Origin: Chthonomonas sp. UBA2017
GTDB lineage: Bacteria; Armatimonadota; Fimbriimonadia; Fimbriimonadales; Fimbriimonadaceae
Assembly: GCA_002335425.1 (NCBI GenBank)
Contig: DDCB01000036.1
Coordinates: forward strand, 62,001-126,000
Direction of reading: 5' to 3'
Length of the DNA: 64,000 bases
Position 1 is the first letter of the stretch. The number at the start of each line of letters is the position of its first letter. The translations under genes and the position numbers were made by a program. Below the pieces are notes generated by a model. The model saw nothing but the letters and a program-made list of their open reading frames with translations. It searched no databases and was not told the DNA's origin. This document shows positions 50,472-59,456 of this stretch, piece after piece.

Positions 50472-51529
50472 AGGCACTCATTCTTGCGGGCGGCAGCGGG
50501 TCTCGACTTCGACCGATCACCTTTTCGATGGCCAAGCAGCTCTTGCCGGTGGCCAACAAGCCGGTCATCGAGTACGGCATCGAGCAGATTGCACGGGCGG
50601 GAATTCGGGAATTCGGGATCATCATCGGCGACACCGGCGACGCGGTTCGAGCCGCCTTGGGCGACGGCTCGCGCTGGGGCATCGAATTGACCTACATCCC
50701 CCAGGCTGCCCCGTTGGGCCTAGCTCATGCCGTCCGGACCGCACAGCCCTTTCTTCAGGATGACCCTTTTGTGATGTTTTTGGGCGATAACCTCCTCAAA
50801 TCCAGCATCGAAGGACTCGTCCAAGAGTTCGAAGCTCACCAACCTGCGGCCACGATCCTGCTGGCGGAGGTGCCCAACCCTTCGCAGTTTGGCGTCGCTG
50901 AAATGGCCGGAGAGCGCGTGGTGCGCCTGGAAGAAAAGCCCGCCTCTCCTCGGTCGAACCTGGCTCTAGTCGGGGTGTATCTCTTCAGCCCGCAGATTCA
51001 CTCGGTCATTGAGACGCTCCAACCTTCGGCCCGAGGCGAATACGAAATCACCGACGCCATTCAAGGGTTGATCGATGCCGAAGGCGAGGTGCGCTCGGTT
51101 CGAGTTGAAGGTTGGTGGAAAGACACCGGCACCGTCGAGGCGATTTTGGAGGCCAATCGGCTGATTCTCGAGGACCTTTCCTCTGGGCTCGCGGGTGAAG
51201 TCGAGCAGAGTGCAGTCGAGGGTCGAGTTCAGATCGGGCGCGGCACGGTCGTCCGCAACAGCACGATCCGGGGCCCGGTCGTGATCGCCGAAAACTGCCA
51301 CATCGAAGAAAGCTTTATCGGTCCCTTCACGTCGATCGACGCTGGCACGCGAGTGATCCGCAGCGAAATCGAGAACTCGATTGTTCTTTCGGAGTGCTCC
51401 ATTCTCGATGTTCCGGCTCGAATCAGCAGTAGCCTGCTCGGGCGTGGGGTCCGCGTCGTCCGCTCGGAGGGCCGCCCTCAAGTCAGCCGGCTCGTGCTCG
51501 GCGACTCCAGTTCCGTAGAATTGCCGTAA
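50468..51529 (+). CDS. rfbA: Glucose-1-phosphate thymidylyltransferase, long form
   Basis: The enzyme joins dTTP and glucose-1-phosphate. From ATG 50468 the protein begins MKALILAGGSGSRLRPITFS, has FVMFLGDNLL and GVYLFSP, and continues past the transferase domain with a C-terminal hexapeptide (left-handed beta-helix) region (GRGTVVRNSTIRGPVVIAEN), 353 residues in all. This is the long RmlA type common outside proteobacteria. RfbD is not in the operon, so the final sugar may not be rhamnose or the gene lies elsewhere. Confidence 0.94.
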   Translation: MKALILAGGSGSRLRPITFSMAKQLLPVANKPVIEYGIEQIARAGIREFGIIIGDTGDAVRAALGDGSRWGIELTYIPQAAPLGLAHAVRTAQPFLQDDPFVMFLGDNLLKSSIEGLVQEFEAHQPAATILLAEVPNPSQFGVAEMAGERVVRLEEKPASPRSNLALVGVYLFSPQIHSVIETLQPSARGEYEITDAIQGLIDAEGEVRSVRVEGWWKDTGTVEAILEANRLILEDLSSGLAGEVEQSAVEGRVQIGRGTVVRNSTIRGPVVIAENCHIEESFIGPFTSIDAGTRVIRSEIENSIVLSECSILDVPARISSSLLGRGVRVVRSEGRPQVSRLVLGDSSSVELP

Positions 51530-51561
51530 CTTCGCGGGCATGTCCCGCCGAAAATAGGCCT

Positions 51562-52320
51562 ATGCTGTCCCTTTGCGCGGCTTGGGTCCTGCAACAAGCG
51601 ACCTCGGAATCGACTTTGCCGAGCCTCGCTTTTCCGGCTCGACCGATCCCGGTCGAACTTGAGCGAGGCCGAGAACTCGCCCGAAAAGGCCGCGCGCTCA
51701 TCACTGTCGGCGCTGAGGATCGAGTTCCGGTTGCCAAGTGGTTTGACGGAGTTTTGGCTCGGGACGTGGAGTTCATCGAGTATCTCTCGCCGGGCCTCAT
51801 CTCCCGATGGCTTGGATATCTCGACGCCAAGGAGCTTTGGCCCGAAGGTGAATTACAGAATCGATGGAGCGTCCTTCGCGGGCGCTTGGATGGCCAAGCT
51901 ACGTTTGTAGTGACCTTGTCGGCCTTTCCGAAGCTCTCGGTGCAGGAGCTGACCGAAGAAGTCCCCGCCGATCCGACGCCCTTGGAGAAGTCGCGATTTG
52001 TGCTCACCGTCGGCGAGCGCCGAATCGAGGCTCGTGGCTCCTTGATGGCGAGTTGGCAAGCGAAATCCCGCGACGAGCTGCTTCCCTATCGCTGGTGGAT
52101 CGACTCGCCGCTCGATCCGCTCCTCACCCCTCTGGAGGAGTCGGACGCCAACGAAGCTCCGCTCCCGCTGGGGGATTATCACCAGGCGTGGCACTGGGTC
52201 CAGGTTCCTCTGGTGCCCGAGATGCATGGCCCGAACGGCTTTCAGCTCAGCGTTGTGAGCAGTCGGAGTCTCCGGACCGCATCTTTTCCCCGAGCCCGGC
52301 CTCGCGGAACGATCGAATAG
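51562..52320 (+). CDS. Hypothetical secreted protein
   Basis: A 252-residue protein that starts MLSLCAAWVLQQATSESTLP, a short and poor export signal. The body is hydrophilic with RELARKGRALITVGAEDRVP and LPLGDYHQAWHWVQVPL. I recognise no family. GAAAAT lies six bases before the ATG. It ends 54 bases before the fused importer gene and may be cotranscribed. Confidence 0.6.
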   Translation: MLSLCAAWVLQQATSESTLPSLAFPARPIPVELERGRELARKGRALITVGAEDRVPVAKWFDGVLARDVEFIEYLSPGLISRWLGYLDAKELWPEGELQNRWSVLRGRLDGQATFVVTLSAFPKLSVQELTEEVPADPTPLEKSRFVLTVGERRIEARGSLMASWQAKSRDELLPYRWWIDSPLDPLLTPLEESDANEAPLPLGDYHQAWHWVQVPLVPEMHGPNGFQLSVVSSRSLRTASFPRARPRGTIE

Positions 52321-52374
52321 GCTCCGAGCAGGTTCTTCCTGAACGAGTGGCGAACTGGTTCGTTCGCATCTCGT

Positions 52375-54822
52375 ATGAACGCCTGCTTTCGGCCTCGAAT
52401 CTGGAATCTTCTCTTTTGCCTGAGCTTAGGTTTCTTTTCGGCGTCGGCAGGTGCGAATCCGCCTTCCCCTGAACCCCAGAGGATTGTCGTTTGGGGCAAA
52501 GCTCTGAGCGGGGGCGACCGCGGTTTTGAAGCCCAAGTCCGCGAGTTTGAACGGCGACACCCGGAGTATCGAATCAGTGCGGTCGGCCTCGGTGCGGGCC
52601 GAATGGACCCCCAAAAACTGATGACCGCCATCGTCGGAGGAGCCCCGCCCGATGTGATTTTTCAGGACCGGTTTACGATCAGCGACTGGGCTCAACGAGG
52701 GGCCTTTCGTCCGCTGGATGACCTGATCGCTCGGGATCGCGCCCTCCCGCTTTCGCCCCGGCCCGAGGACTACTATCCCGCCGCCTGGCAAGAGGCGACT
52801 TATCAGGAGCGGCTCTTTGCAATCCCGACGGCGGCCGACGTTCGATATCTCTATTTTAATGAAGAAGTTCTTCGGGCTGAAGCTGAACAAATCCGCACAG
52901 CTGGACTCAATCCGAGTCAGCCGCCTCAGACTTGGTCCGAGATTCTCGCTTTCAGCCGCGTCCTGACCCGATTTCACCCCGATGGGCGACTGAAAAGAGC
53001 AGGTTTTATTCCAAATTTTGGTGATAGTTGGCTCTACCTGTACGCTTTTCAAAATAACGCCTCGTTTCTCTCACCGGATGGTCGCACCTGCACCCTGGCG
53101 AGCGAGCCGGTACGAGAGGCGCTGGAGTTTATGCGCCAAGCGTATGCGATCGTGGGTGGCTATGCCGAGGCCCAGCGATTTCAGTCCACGTTTCGTTCCG
53201 GCGAAAACGATCCTTTCGCCCTCGGTCAAGTCGTGATGAAGGTGGATGGAGATTGGAATCTCCACGGCTTGGTCCGATATAACCCAAAACTTCAGTTCGG
53301 GGTGGCCCCGGCCCCGGTGCCCGACGACCGGTTCATGCGACGAGGTCGTTTCGCCGCAGAGCCGGATCGATTCATCACCTGGTCGGGCGGACACAGCTGG
53401 GCGATCCCTCGGGGGGCGCGCCAAGTGGAAGGAGCCTGGAAGTTCATCCAGTGGATCACGAGCGAGCAGGGACGCTTGCTCTCCCTGCGGACCGACGCCG
53501 AAGATTATCGTCGACGGGGTCGAGTTTTTATCCCACCGCTCCAGGCTCATCGCCGGACCACGGAGGTCGTTTATCAGGAGATGCTCTCGGCTGACCCTCG
53601 TTACCGCCGTGCGATGGAGCTGCATCTGGAGCTCATGAAGGTCTCTCGCAGTCGGCCCCCGACGTTTGCCGGACAGGTGCTCTGGGATGCTCATGTGCGA
53701 GCGACGGAGCGAGCCTGCCTTGGAATCGTCTCGCCCGAGCAAGCCTTAGCCGAAGGACAGCAAACCGTCCAGCGGAATCTGGACGAGGTTTTTGGGATGG
53801 ACCAGTTCCCGGTGATCGACTTGCGAGTCCCGAGCTGGCTTGGGGTTGGGGCGGCGGTTTTGGGAGCAATCCTCTTGATTTCGGCGACCCGCCGTCAGCG
53901 GATGGGTCGACTCGCGCGGACGGAAAACCGCTGGGGATATCTCTTGATTGCGCCATGGATGGTCGGCTTTTTCGTCTTCACGTTGGGGCCGATGGCGGCT
54001 TCGCTCTTCTTCAGCTTCACCCAATACGACGTTTTGAACGAGGCCCGTTGGGTGGGTCTCAAGAACTTTTCCGACGCGGCAACCTATGATTCGGCGAACC
54101 TGATAAAGGCCTTCACAAACGTTCTGTATCTCGGCGGGATCGGGGTCCCGCTGGGCCTGGTCACCGGGCTCGCCATCGCGATGTTGCTCAATTCGGCGGT
54201 GCGAGGCATGCGGTTCTATCGCACCCTCTTTTATCTGCCTTCGATTGTGCCTGGCGTCGCAAGCACGATTCTTTGGATGTGGATCTTGTCGCCCGACCCG
54301 AACCGGGGGCTGGTGAACGCGGCTTGGGCGTCCACGATCTCACCCTGGTTTGGCGTCGCCCCCCCGGGGTGGTTTACGGTCGAGCCTTGGGCCAAGCCGA
54401 CTTTGATCGTGATGGGACTCTGGGGAGCGGGAAGCGGCATGATCTTGTGGCTCGCCGGGCTCAAGGGCATCTCGAAGAGTCTGTATGAGGCAGCGGTCAC
54501 CGACGGCGCGAGCCCGTGGCGGCAGTTCACAAGCGTGACGTTGCCGATGTTGAGTCCGATTATCTTTTTCAACACCGTCATGGGCTTCATCGGTGCGCTC
54601 CAGACCTTCGACCAGGTCTACGTCATCACCGGCGGCTCGGGATCGGGCCCGAACGACGCGCTTCTCACGCCGGTGATGCACCTGTTTCGGAATGGTTTCG
54701 GCTACTTTCGGATGGGCTATGCGAGCGCCCTGGCCTGGGTGCTCTTCTTAATCATTGTCGCGCTCACGTGGGTTCAGTTCAAGCTGGCGCCTCGCTGGGT
54801 CTACACCGAGGTCGAGAAGTGA
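52375..54822 (+). CDS. Fusion of ABC solute-binding protein and MalF-type permease
   Basis: Residues 1-28 are a signal peptide; 35-475 match family 1 sugar-binding proteins (RIVVWGKALSGGDRGFEAQV, GGAPPDVIFQDRF, VMKVDGDWNL, WSGGHSWAIPRGARQVEGAWKF). A membrane anchor (about 486-505) leads into a MalF-type permease from 520 to 815 with six helices and the EAA loop EAAVTDGASPWRQFTSVTLP that contacts the ATPase. Binding protein and permease are therefore one polypeptide of 815 residues, in frame and with no break. The next gene is the second permease (GTGA overlap). No ATPase lies beside them, so a shared one must serve. Confidence 0.93.
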   Translation: MNACFRPRIWNLLFCLSLGFFSASAGANPPSPEPQRIVVWGKALSGGDRGFEAQVREFERRHPEYRISAVGLGAGRMDPQKLMTAIVGGAPPDVIFQDRFTISDWAQRGAFRPLDDLIARDRALPLSPRPEDYYPAAWQEATYQERLFAIPTAADVRYLYFNEEVLRAEAEQIRTAGLNPSQPPQTWSEILAFSRVLTRFHPDGRLKRAGFIPNFGDSWLYLYAFQNNASFLSPDGRTCTLASEPVREALEFMRQAYAIVGGYAEAQRFQSTFRSGENDPFALGQVVMKVDGDWNLHGLVRYNPKLQFGVAPAPVPDDRFMRRGRFAAEPDRFITWSGGHSWAIPRGARQVEGAWKFIQWITSEQGRLLSLRTDAEDYRRRGRVFIPPLQAHRRTTEVVYQEMLSADPRYRRAMELHLELMKVSRSRPPTFAGQVLWDAHVRATERACLGIVSPEQALAEGQQTVQRNLDEVFGMDQFPVIDLRVPSWLGVGAAVLGAILLISATRRQRMGRLARTENRWGYLLIAPWMVGFFVFTLGPMAASLFFSFTQYDVLNEARWVGLKNFSDAATYDSANLIKAFTNVLYLGGIGVPLGLVTGLAIAMLLNSAVRGMRFYRTLFYLPSIVPGVASTILWMWILSPDPNRGLVNAAWASTISPWFGVAPPGWFTVEPWAKPTLIVMGLWGAGSGMILWLAGLKGISKSLYEAAVTDGASPWRQFTSVTLPMLSPIIFFNTVMGFIGALQTFDQVYVITGGSGSGPNDALLTPVMHLFRNGFGYFRMGYASALAWVLFLIIVALTWVQFKLAPRWVYTEVEK

Positions 54823-56495
54823 TCTACGCGGTCGGGACGTTGGCCGCCTGGCTTGGCATCGCGGCCCTCCTGACGGCTATCGCCTCCTGTCTTCGTCGAA
54901 ACTGGCGACGAGCTTGGGTCTCTGGGCTTCTGGCCGGGCTCGGCTGGATGATCTCGGGGCTATTGCCAATGACACCGGAGAGCCGGGTTGCCCCCGGAAG
55001 CGGCTGGAGCCTGCCGGTGGTCTGGTTGACGATGAACGTCTGGGGTTGGATGGTCGCTTTTTGCGGGGTCGGCCTTCTGATTCGTTTGGGGCAAGCCCTC
55101 AGCTCTTGGCGTCAACGGCATCGACCGGTCTGGGGCTGGCTCGGATGCACTTTGGCCAGCATCGCCCTGGCCGGGCACTTCGGAATCGAGGCCAATCTAC
55201 TCAAGGGCCGGATTTCTGCGGCCCCTTTGAGTTGGCTGGGGGGCCTCATGTGGGTCGTTGTGGGGATGCTGATCTTTGCATGGGCCGGACGAACTCCCCA
55301 GGGGGCTCGTTGGTCAAGGGGTCTCGCTACTCATGCCGCGCTGGTCCTAGGGTCAATCCTTTTTTCGATTCCGCTCTTTTGGCTCTTGCTGACCAGCTTT
55401 CGCGAGGATCGGGATACAAACATGGCCGACGGTTTTCGATGGTGGCCCCGCGTCATGGTGACGACCGAGCACGTCGACCCCAAGAATCCCTATCTTGAAA
55501 TGTCGTATCGAGGTCAGCGAGTCGAAGGGTTCTTACTGGAAGGAAACCCGGCCCAAGTTCGGATTGAACGCCCCTCGATCATGCGAGGATTAACTGTTCC
55601 TCATGATGCCGCAAATTCCCGAACGATCTCCCAAAGAGTGCCCGTCGTGACTGGTGAATATGAGGGGCAACTCTTTGAAGGAAAAGTCGTTCGATCACGA
55701 CCCGATGGCTTGCAAGAGATTCTCATCCTGAGGCCAGCTTCGTTAGCTCAAAAAGAGATCGTTTTAAGCCCGGGGGACACTCAACCGGTTTGGCGCTCGG
55801 GACCCAAGTGGAGTAACTACTCCGCAGCGACCGAATACTTGCCCTTGGAATCCGAGCGAGGATTGCTCTATTTGCGCAACACTTTGTTCCTCGTCGTGAT
55901 GACGGTGATCGGCACGGTTCTTTCTTGTTCGATTGTGGCTTACGGCTTTGCGAGAGTCAGATTCTTTGCGAAGAACTTCTGGTACGCCCTGCTTTTGGCA
56001 ACGATGATGCTCCCAGGAGCAGTGACGCTGTTGCCCAGCTTTTTGATCTTCCGCGAGCTGGGCTGGATCGACACGCTGCTCCCCCTTTGGGTGCCCGCGT
56101 TCTTCGCCGGCGCATTCAACGTCTTTTTATTGCGTCAGTTCTTTTCGAGCATTCCAATGGAACTCGAAGATGCGGCCCGCGTGGATGGTTGCACGATTTT
56201 GCAAACGTTTTGGCGCATCATGATGCCTCAGATCAAGCCGGCTTTAACGGTCGTCTCAATTTGGACGTTTATGGGCACTTGGAATAACTTTATGGGTCCG
56301 CTCATCTATACCAATTCTCCCGAGAAAATGACGGTCGCTTATGCCTTACAACTTTTCCTCGGCGATCACAGTGCCGAACCGACACTAATGATGGCTTTTG
56401 CGACCATGGCCATGCTCCCTGTTCTGATCGTTTTCTTCGCTGCGCAGAAGTACTTTATCGAAGGGGTCACTTTGTCAGGATTGGGGGGACGATGA
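54819..56495 (+). CDS. MalG-type permease with extra membrane domain and large periplasmic insert
   Basis: GTG 54819 overlaps the previous stop. Residues 1-160 hold about five additional membrane helices not found in MalG. The canonical permease starts with TM1 near 172-194 (ALVLGSILFSIPLFWLLLTSF), but then about 150 mostly soluble residues (195-350) follow before TM2; a normal MalG has a short loop. The insert has two similar units (Y.GQ..EG...RP at about 230-252 and 281-306). The EAA loop LEDAARVDGCTILQTFWRIM is intact. I infer that the insert contacts the fused binding protein, as the P2 loop of MalF does. Confidence 0.88.
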   Translation: MIYAVGTLAAWLGIAALLTAIASCLRRNWRRAWVSGLLAGLGWMISGLLPMTPESRVAPGSGWSLPVVWLTMNVWGWMVAFCGVGLLIRLGQALSSWRQRHRPVWGWLGCTLASIALAGHFGIEANLLKGRISAAPLSWLGGLMWVVVGMLIFAWAGRTPQGARWSRGLATHAALVLGSILFSIPLFWLLLTSFREDRDTNMADGFRWWPRVMVTTEHVDPKNPYLEMSYRGQRVEGFLLEGNPAQVRIERPSIMRGLTVPHDAANSRTISQRVPVVTGEYEGQLFEGKVVRSRPDGLQEILILRPASLAQKEIVLSPGDTQPVWRSGPKWSNYSAATEYLPLESERGLLYLRNTLFLVVMTVIGTVLSCSIVAYGFARVRFFAKNFWYALLLATMMLPGAVTLLPSFLIFRELGWIDTLLPLWVPAFFAGAFNVFLLRQFFSSIPMELEDAARVDGCTILQTFWRIMMPQIKPALTVVSIWTFMGTWNNFMGPLIYTNSPEKMTVAYALQLFLGDHSAEPTLMMAFATMAMLPVLIVFFAAQKYFIEGVTLSGLGGR

Positions 56496-58081
56496 AACGC
56501 ATTCCTTTTGATAGCCTGTGCTTGCGGGCTGTCGTCGATGAATTGCAGGAATGGCGCGGAGCCAAAGTGCAAAAAGTGATCGTGGCTCATGGGCTCGACT
56601 TGTGGCTTGAACTCTATCTTCGACGACCCGCCTGGCTCGTCATCAGTGCTGATCCTCTCTTCGCCCGGGTTCATTTTTCTTCATCAGGTCCCCCCGCAAT
56701 GGCTTCGGAGGCGAGCGGATTTCAGCAAGAGGCTCGAACTTGGCTTCGAGGGCTGGTGCTGGAATCGGTCCGACAGCGCGGCTTCGACCGGATTCTGGAG
56801 CTCGACTTTGCTCGGGCCGACCAAGAAGTCACGCTCGTGGCCGAGCTGATGGGCAAGCATTCGAACCTGTTTCTTTTAGCGCAAGGCCGGCTCCGGGCCG
56901 CCGCCAAGTGGTTGGGGCCAAGTCAGACACGCCGTCCGATCCGTCCCGGGGCGCTTTACGAGCCGCCGCCGATCCCTCTTCGCCCGAGCCTGCTGGAGGC
57001 CCGAGAAGGCGACGATCTGACCGAATTTGAAGGCGCATCCCCGTTCGCCATCGAGTGGATCGAATCTCATGGGCTCGATGCCTTTCAGCGCGCGGCCCGA
57101 AATCGGGAATGGTCGCCCGGCTATCTTCCTGGGCGAGGGGCTTATCCCTTGCCGATTCCCGATGCGATCCCGGCCCTCAGCTTCTCTGACGCCCTTCAGT
57201 CCGCACTCGCCCCGACCGTGGCCAAGGAGAGACTCGATCGAGCCAAATCCGAAGTTTTGGGGCCCTTGCGGCGAACCTTGCGGGGCCGAGTCGCGGCTCG
57301 CGCTCAAATCGCCGAGGCCCTCGACTTTGCCAGCCGCGCCCGCGAACTCCAAGAAGAAGCGGAGCTCATTCTGGCTTATCAGGCCCAGATTCCAGCTGGC
57401 TCCCCTGAGGTCGTCGTTTGGGATTATGCGGGCGAAGAGCGGCGGATCCGCCTCGACCCGAGCCTGAGCCCGGTCGAGAATGCGGAGCGGAGGTTTCGAA
57501 GAGCCAAAAAGGCGAAACAAGGCGCCGATCAGGCTCGCGAACAGGACCAAGCTTTGGCAGACCAGATTCGCCAATTGGAGATCTGTATTCATAACCTCGA
57601 ACTAGCGGAGAGCCTCGCCGACGTCGAGATCGAAAAGACCCATGCGCGGGCCCGCCGATGGTTTCAGCCGCAAGCCGCCCCCACGCAGATCAAGTCCGAG
57701 CGGCCCTTCGAAGGCCACTCCGTTCGAGAGACCTGGAGCCCAGCTGGTTGGAAAATTTTGTACGGCGAAAATGCCACCTCGAACGATTACGTCACCACGA
57801 AGCTCGCGAAGCCGAACGACTACTGGCTCCACGTTCGAGGCGGCCCGGGGGCTCATGTGGTGATCTGCACCCAAAATCAGCCCGATCGAGTGCAACGGGC
57901 TGACCTGATGGCGGCGGCCGTGATCGCCGCACGAAATAGTCCGCAGAAGCACTCTCGGCATATCCCGGTGGACTATTGCCTCAAAAAGTACGTCCGCAAG
58001 CCTCGAGGTTCGGCTCCGGGCATGGTGGTTTACTCCCACGAGAAGACATTGGACGTCGACTCCGTGCCCGGTTTGGCCTGA
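56492..58081 (+). CDS. rqcH: RqcH (NFACT family) ribosome-quality-control protein
   Basis: RqcH binds stalled 50S subunits and adds Ala tails that mark the nascent chain for ClpXP-type proteases. The 529-residue protein has NFACT-N (FDSLCLRAVVDELQEW, then MGKHSNLFLL), a middle coiled coil, and NFACT-R (VTTKLAKPNDYWLHVRG...HSRHIPVDYCLKKYVRKP). It starts by ATGA overlap with the permease gene, an unexpected partner. Confidence 0.94.
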   Translation: MKRIPFDSLCLRAVVDELQEWRGAKVQKVIVAHGLDLWLELYLRRPAWLVISADPLFARVHFSSSGPPAMASEASGFQQEARTWLRGLVLESVRQRGFDRILELDFARADQEVTLVAELMGKHSNLFLLAQGRLRAAAKWLGPSQTRRPIRPGALYEPPPIPLRPSLLEAREGDDLTEFEGASPFAIEWIESHGLDAFQRAARNREWSPGYLPGRGAYPLPIPDAIPALSFSDALQSALAPTVAKERLDRAKSEVLGPLRRTLRGRVAARAQIAEALDFASRARELQEEAELILAYQAQIPAGSPEVVVWDYAGEERRIRLDPSLSPVENAERRFRRAKKAKQGADQAREQDQALADQIRQLEICIHNLELAESLADVEIEKTHARARRWFQPQAAPTQIKSERPFEGHSVRETWSPAGWKILYGENATSNDYVTTKLAKPNDYWLHVRGGPGAHVVICTQNQPDRVQRADLMAAAVIAARNSPQKHSRHIPVDYCLKKYVRKPRGSAPGMVVYSHEKTLDVDSVPGLA

Positions 58082-58092
58082 CATTACGCAGC

Positions 58093-58122
58093 GAGCCCAC
58101 CTTCCGTAGGGAAGGTGGGCTC
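58093..58122. terminator. Strong hairpin terminator between rqcH and a convergent gene
   Basis: A perfect 13-base-pair stem, GAGCCCACCTTCC against GGAAGGTGGGCTC, with a four-base loop. It lies just after the rqcH stop and ahead of the convergent gene end. On the plus strand CTTTCCTTTTG follows at a short distance; no clear T run on the other strand. Confidence 0.75.
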
Positions 58123-58166
58123 TACTGGCTTTCCTTTTGAGAGAGGGAGGAAGAGCTCGGGTGGGC

Positions 58167-58691
58167 CTACGGCACGTTTTGCGCGGGCTTCACACGAAAA
58201 TCACCAGGATGGACGGTTCCTGTAAACGTAAAGTTCACTGCGTTTTGTCCGCCGCCGGTAAACGTGATGGTGTAGCTATCCGGATCGCCGCCTTGGGCGT
58301 TCGGCGCGCGATTGTCGGTCGCCGTGATCGAGACCGTCCCTTGGACGTTCTGCGGTGCCTGATTGCCGACGCGCACCGTCATCACGCCCGGGCCGCCAAC
58401 GGTGCCAACGTTATTGGCGATGCTCAAAGTTTCGGCTCGGAATCGGACGACTCGCACCGCGCCGGGTTGTCCATTCGCCGGAGGACGTCGTTGCTCGAAT
58501 TCACCTTTTCCTCGAACGGTGGCCACTCCATTGACCAGCTTTTCGCCAACCTGGAGGTCAAATCGAGCCTTCTTTCCGTCGGCATCGGTCAAGGCGCCTC
58601 GACCACCGACAAAAGGTCCGGTTGGCCCATCGGCCATGGCAAAAACGGCGGCAAAGGTCAGGCCCACGAGGGCGATTTTTCGAATGTTCAT
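58167..58691 (-). CDS. Secreted protein of unknown function, paralogue of the next gene
   Basis: A signal peptide (KIALVGLTFAAVFAMA) precedes 155 residues rich in Gly, Asn and Val. The order V.G.....E....V....GT..V.A.D.RAPN...D.YTITF is shared with the protein encoded upstream. The family is not known to me; a small beta-sandwich is likely. AAGGAG lies nine bases before the ATG. The 136-base leader region contains a large inverted repeat. Confidence 0.7.
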   Translation of the reverse strand: MNIRKIALVGLTFAAVFAMADGPTGPFVGGRGALTDADGKKARFDLQVGEKLVNGVATVRGKGEFEQRRPPANGQPGAVRVVRFRAETLSIANNVGTVGGPGVMTVRVGNQAPQNVQGTVSITATDNRAPNAQGGDPDSYTITFTGGGQNAVNFTFTGTVHPGDFRVKPAQNVP

Positions 58692-58749
58692 GTGCTGTGC
58701 TCCTTCCTGTCAAGCGGGCGGTGAACCCGCCTGATGTGGTGTTTTCTTG

Positions 58750-58810
58750 GTCTTCCCCGGTCGTCCACATTGACCAGGACCCCATAGCCAGCACATTTGC
58801 CGGGGAAGAC
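58750..58810 (-). ncRNA. Candidate structured RNA element (11-bp inverted repeat) upstream of 58691
   Basis: GTCTTCCCCGG (58750-58760) pairs exactly with CCGGGGAAGAC (58800-58810), enclosing 39 bases with smaller possible stems such as GTCC/GGAC. A second hairpin, GCGGG...CCCGC, lies nearer the start codon. No T run follows, so it is not a simple terminator. It could regulate the downstream gene or be an attenuator between two paralogues. Confidence 0.4.
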
Positions 58811-58827
58811 GAGGGACGAGTTGGGGC

Positions 58828-59340
58828 TTAGTTTCCTCCGCCCGAGCCACCGGCCAGGACGACCAAGTTTCCTTCGACAACAAGACCTTGCCATTCGAAG
58901 ACTTGGCCTTGGTTATTGGCCGGGACAAATCGAATCGTGATCCGGTCGCGAGGACCGTTCGTGTTTTGTGGGTTGCGCCGATCTTCGGCTCGGACCGCCA
59001 GCCGACCTTGGATCGTCTGATTCCCGTTTGCGGTTTGGACGACTCTGGTTGCGTTGCCCGCAAAATTCGCATTGATCGAGTTCACGCCGAGCTCATCGGG
59101 CCGCATTTCGAAGACGTTGCCCGGGCGATCTTGGCCCGCTGGAAAGGCGATTCGGAATCGACCTCGAACTTGCCAGCCTTGTTCAGTTTGGACTTTCGCC
59201 ACTTCGTAGCGGAAGTTCGCGCTGAAGTTTTGGCCTTCTTTTCGGGCCAGCCCTTGGCCGTGGCTTCGTGGTCCAGGTGTTTGAGCAAATGCGAGCAATG
59301 CCACGCTCGCCAAGCTGACGATCAGAATTTTCTTCAACAT
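58828..59340 (-). CDS. Secreted protein of unknown function
   Basis: ATG 59340 gives MLKKILIVSLASVALLAFAQ, a signal peptide, then 150 residues with GRLAVRAEDRRNPQ and DRITIRFVPANNQGQVFEW, and a glycine-rich end. The pattern matches the neighbouring protein, so the two arose by duplication. No function is apparent. Confidence 0.7.
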   Translation of the reverse strand: MLKKILIVSLASVALLAFAQTPGPRSHGQGLARKEGQNFSANFRYEVAKVQTEQGWQVRGRFRIAFPAGQDRPGNVFEMRPDELGVNSINANFAGNATRVVQTANGNQTIQGRLAVRAEDRRNPQNTNGPRDRITIRFVPANNQGQVFEWQGLVVEGNLVVLAGGSGGGN

Positions 59341-59456
59341 TTTTGACAAGACCCCCAATCGAGATTGGAATGAACCTTTTTTCAGGCTCGATACGCCATT
59401 TGACGATGGCCTGCGTGGGATGTTCAGTCAATTTTCGAGAATTTTCGACCTGATCT

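Noticed and set aside
54516..54818. N-terminal extension of the second permease into the fused importer gene
   Set aside because: The sequence before GTG 54819 is antiparallel in style to coding (basic, low complexity) and overlaps the first permease; GTGA coupling fits better.
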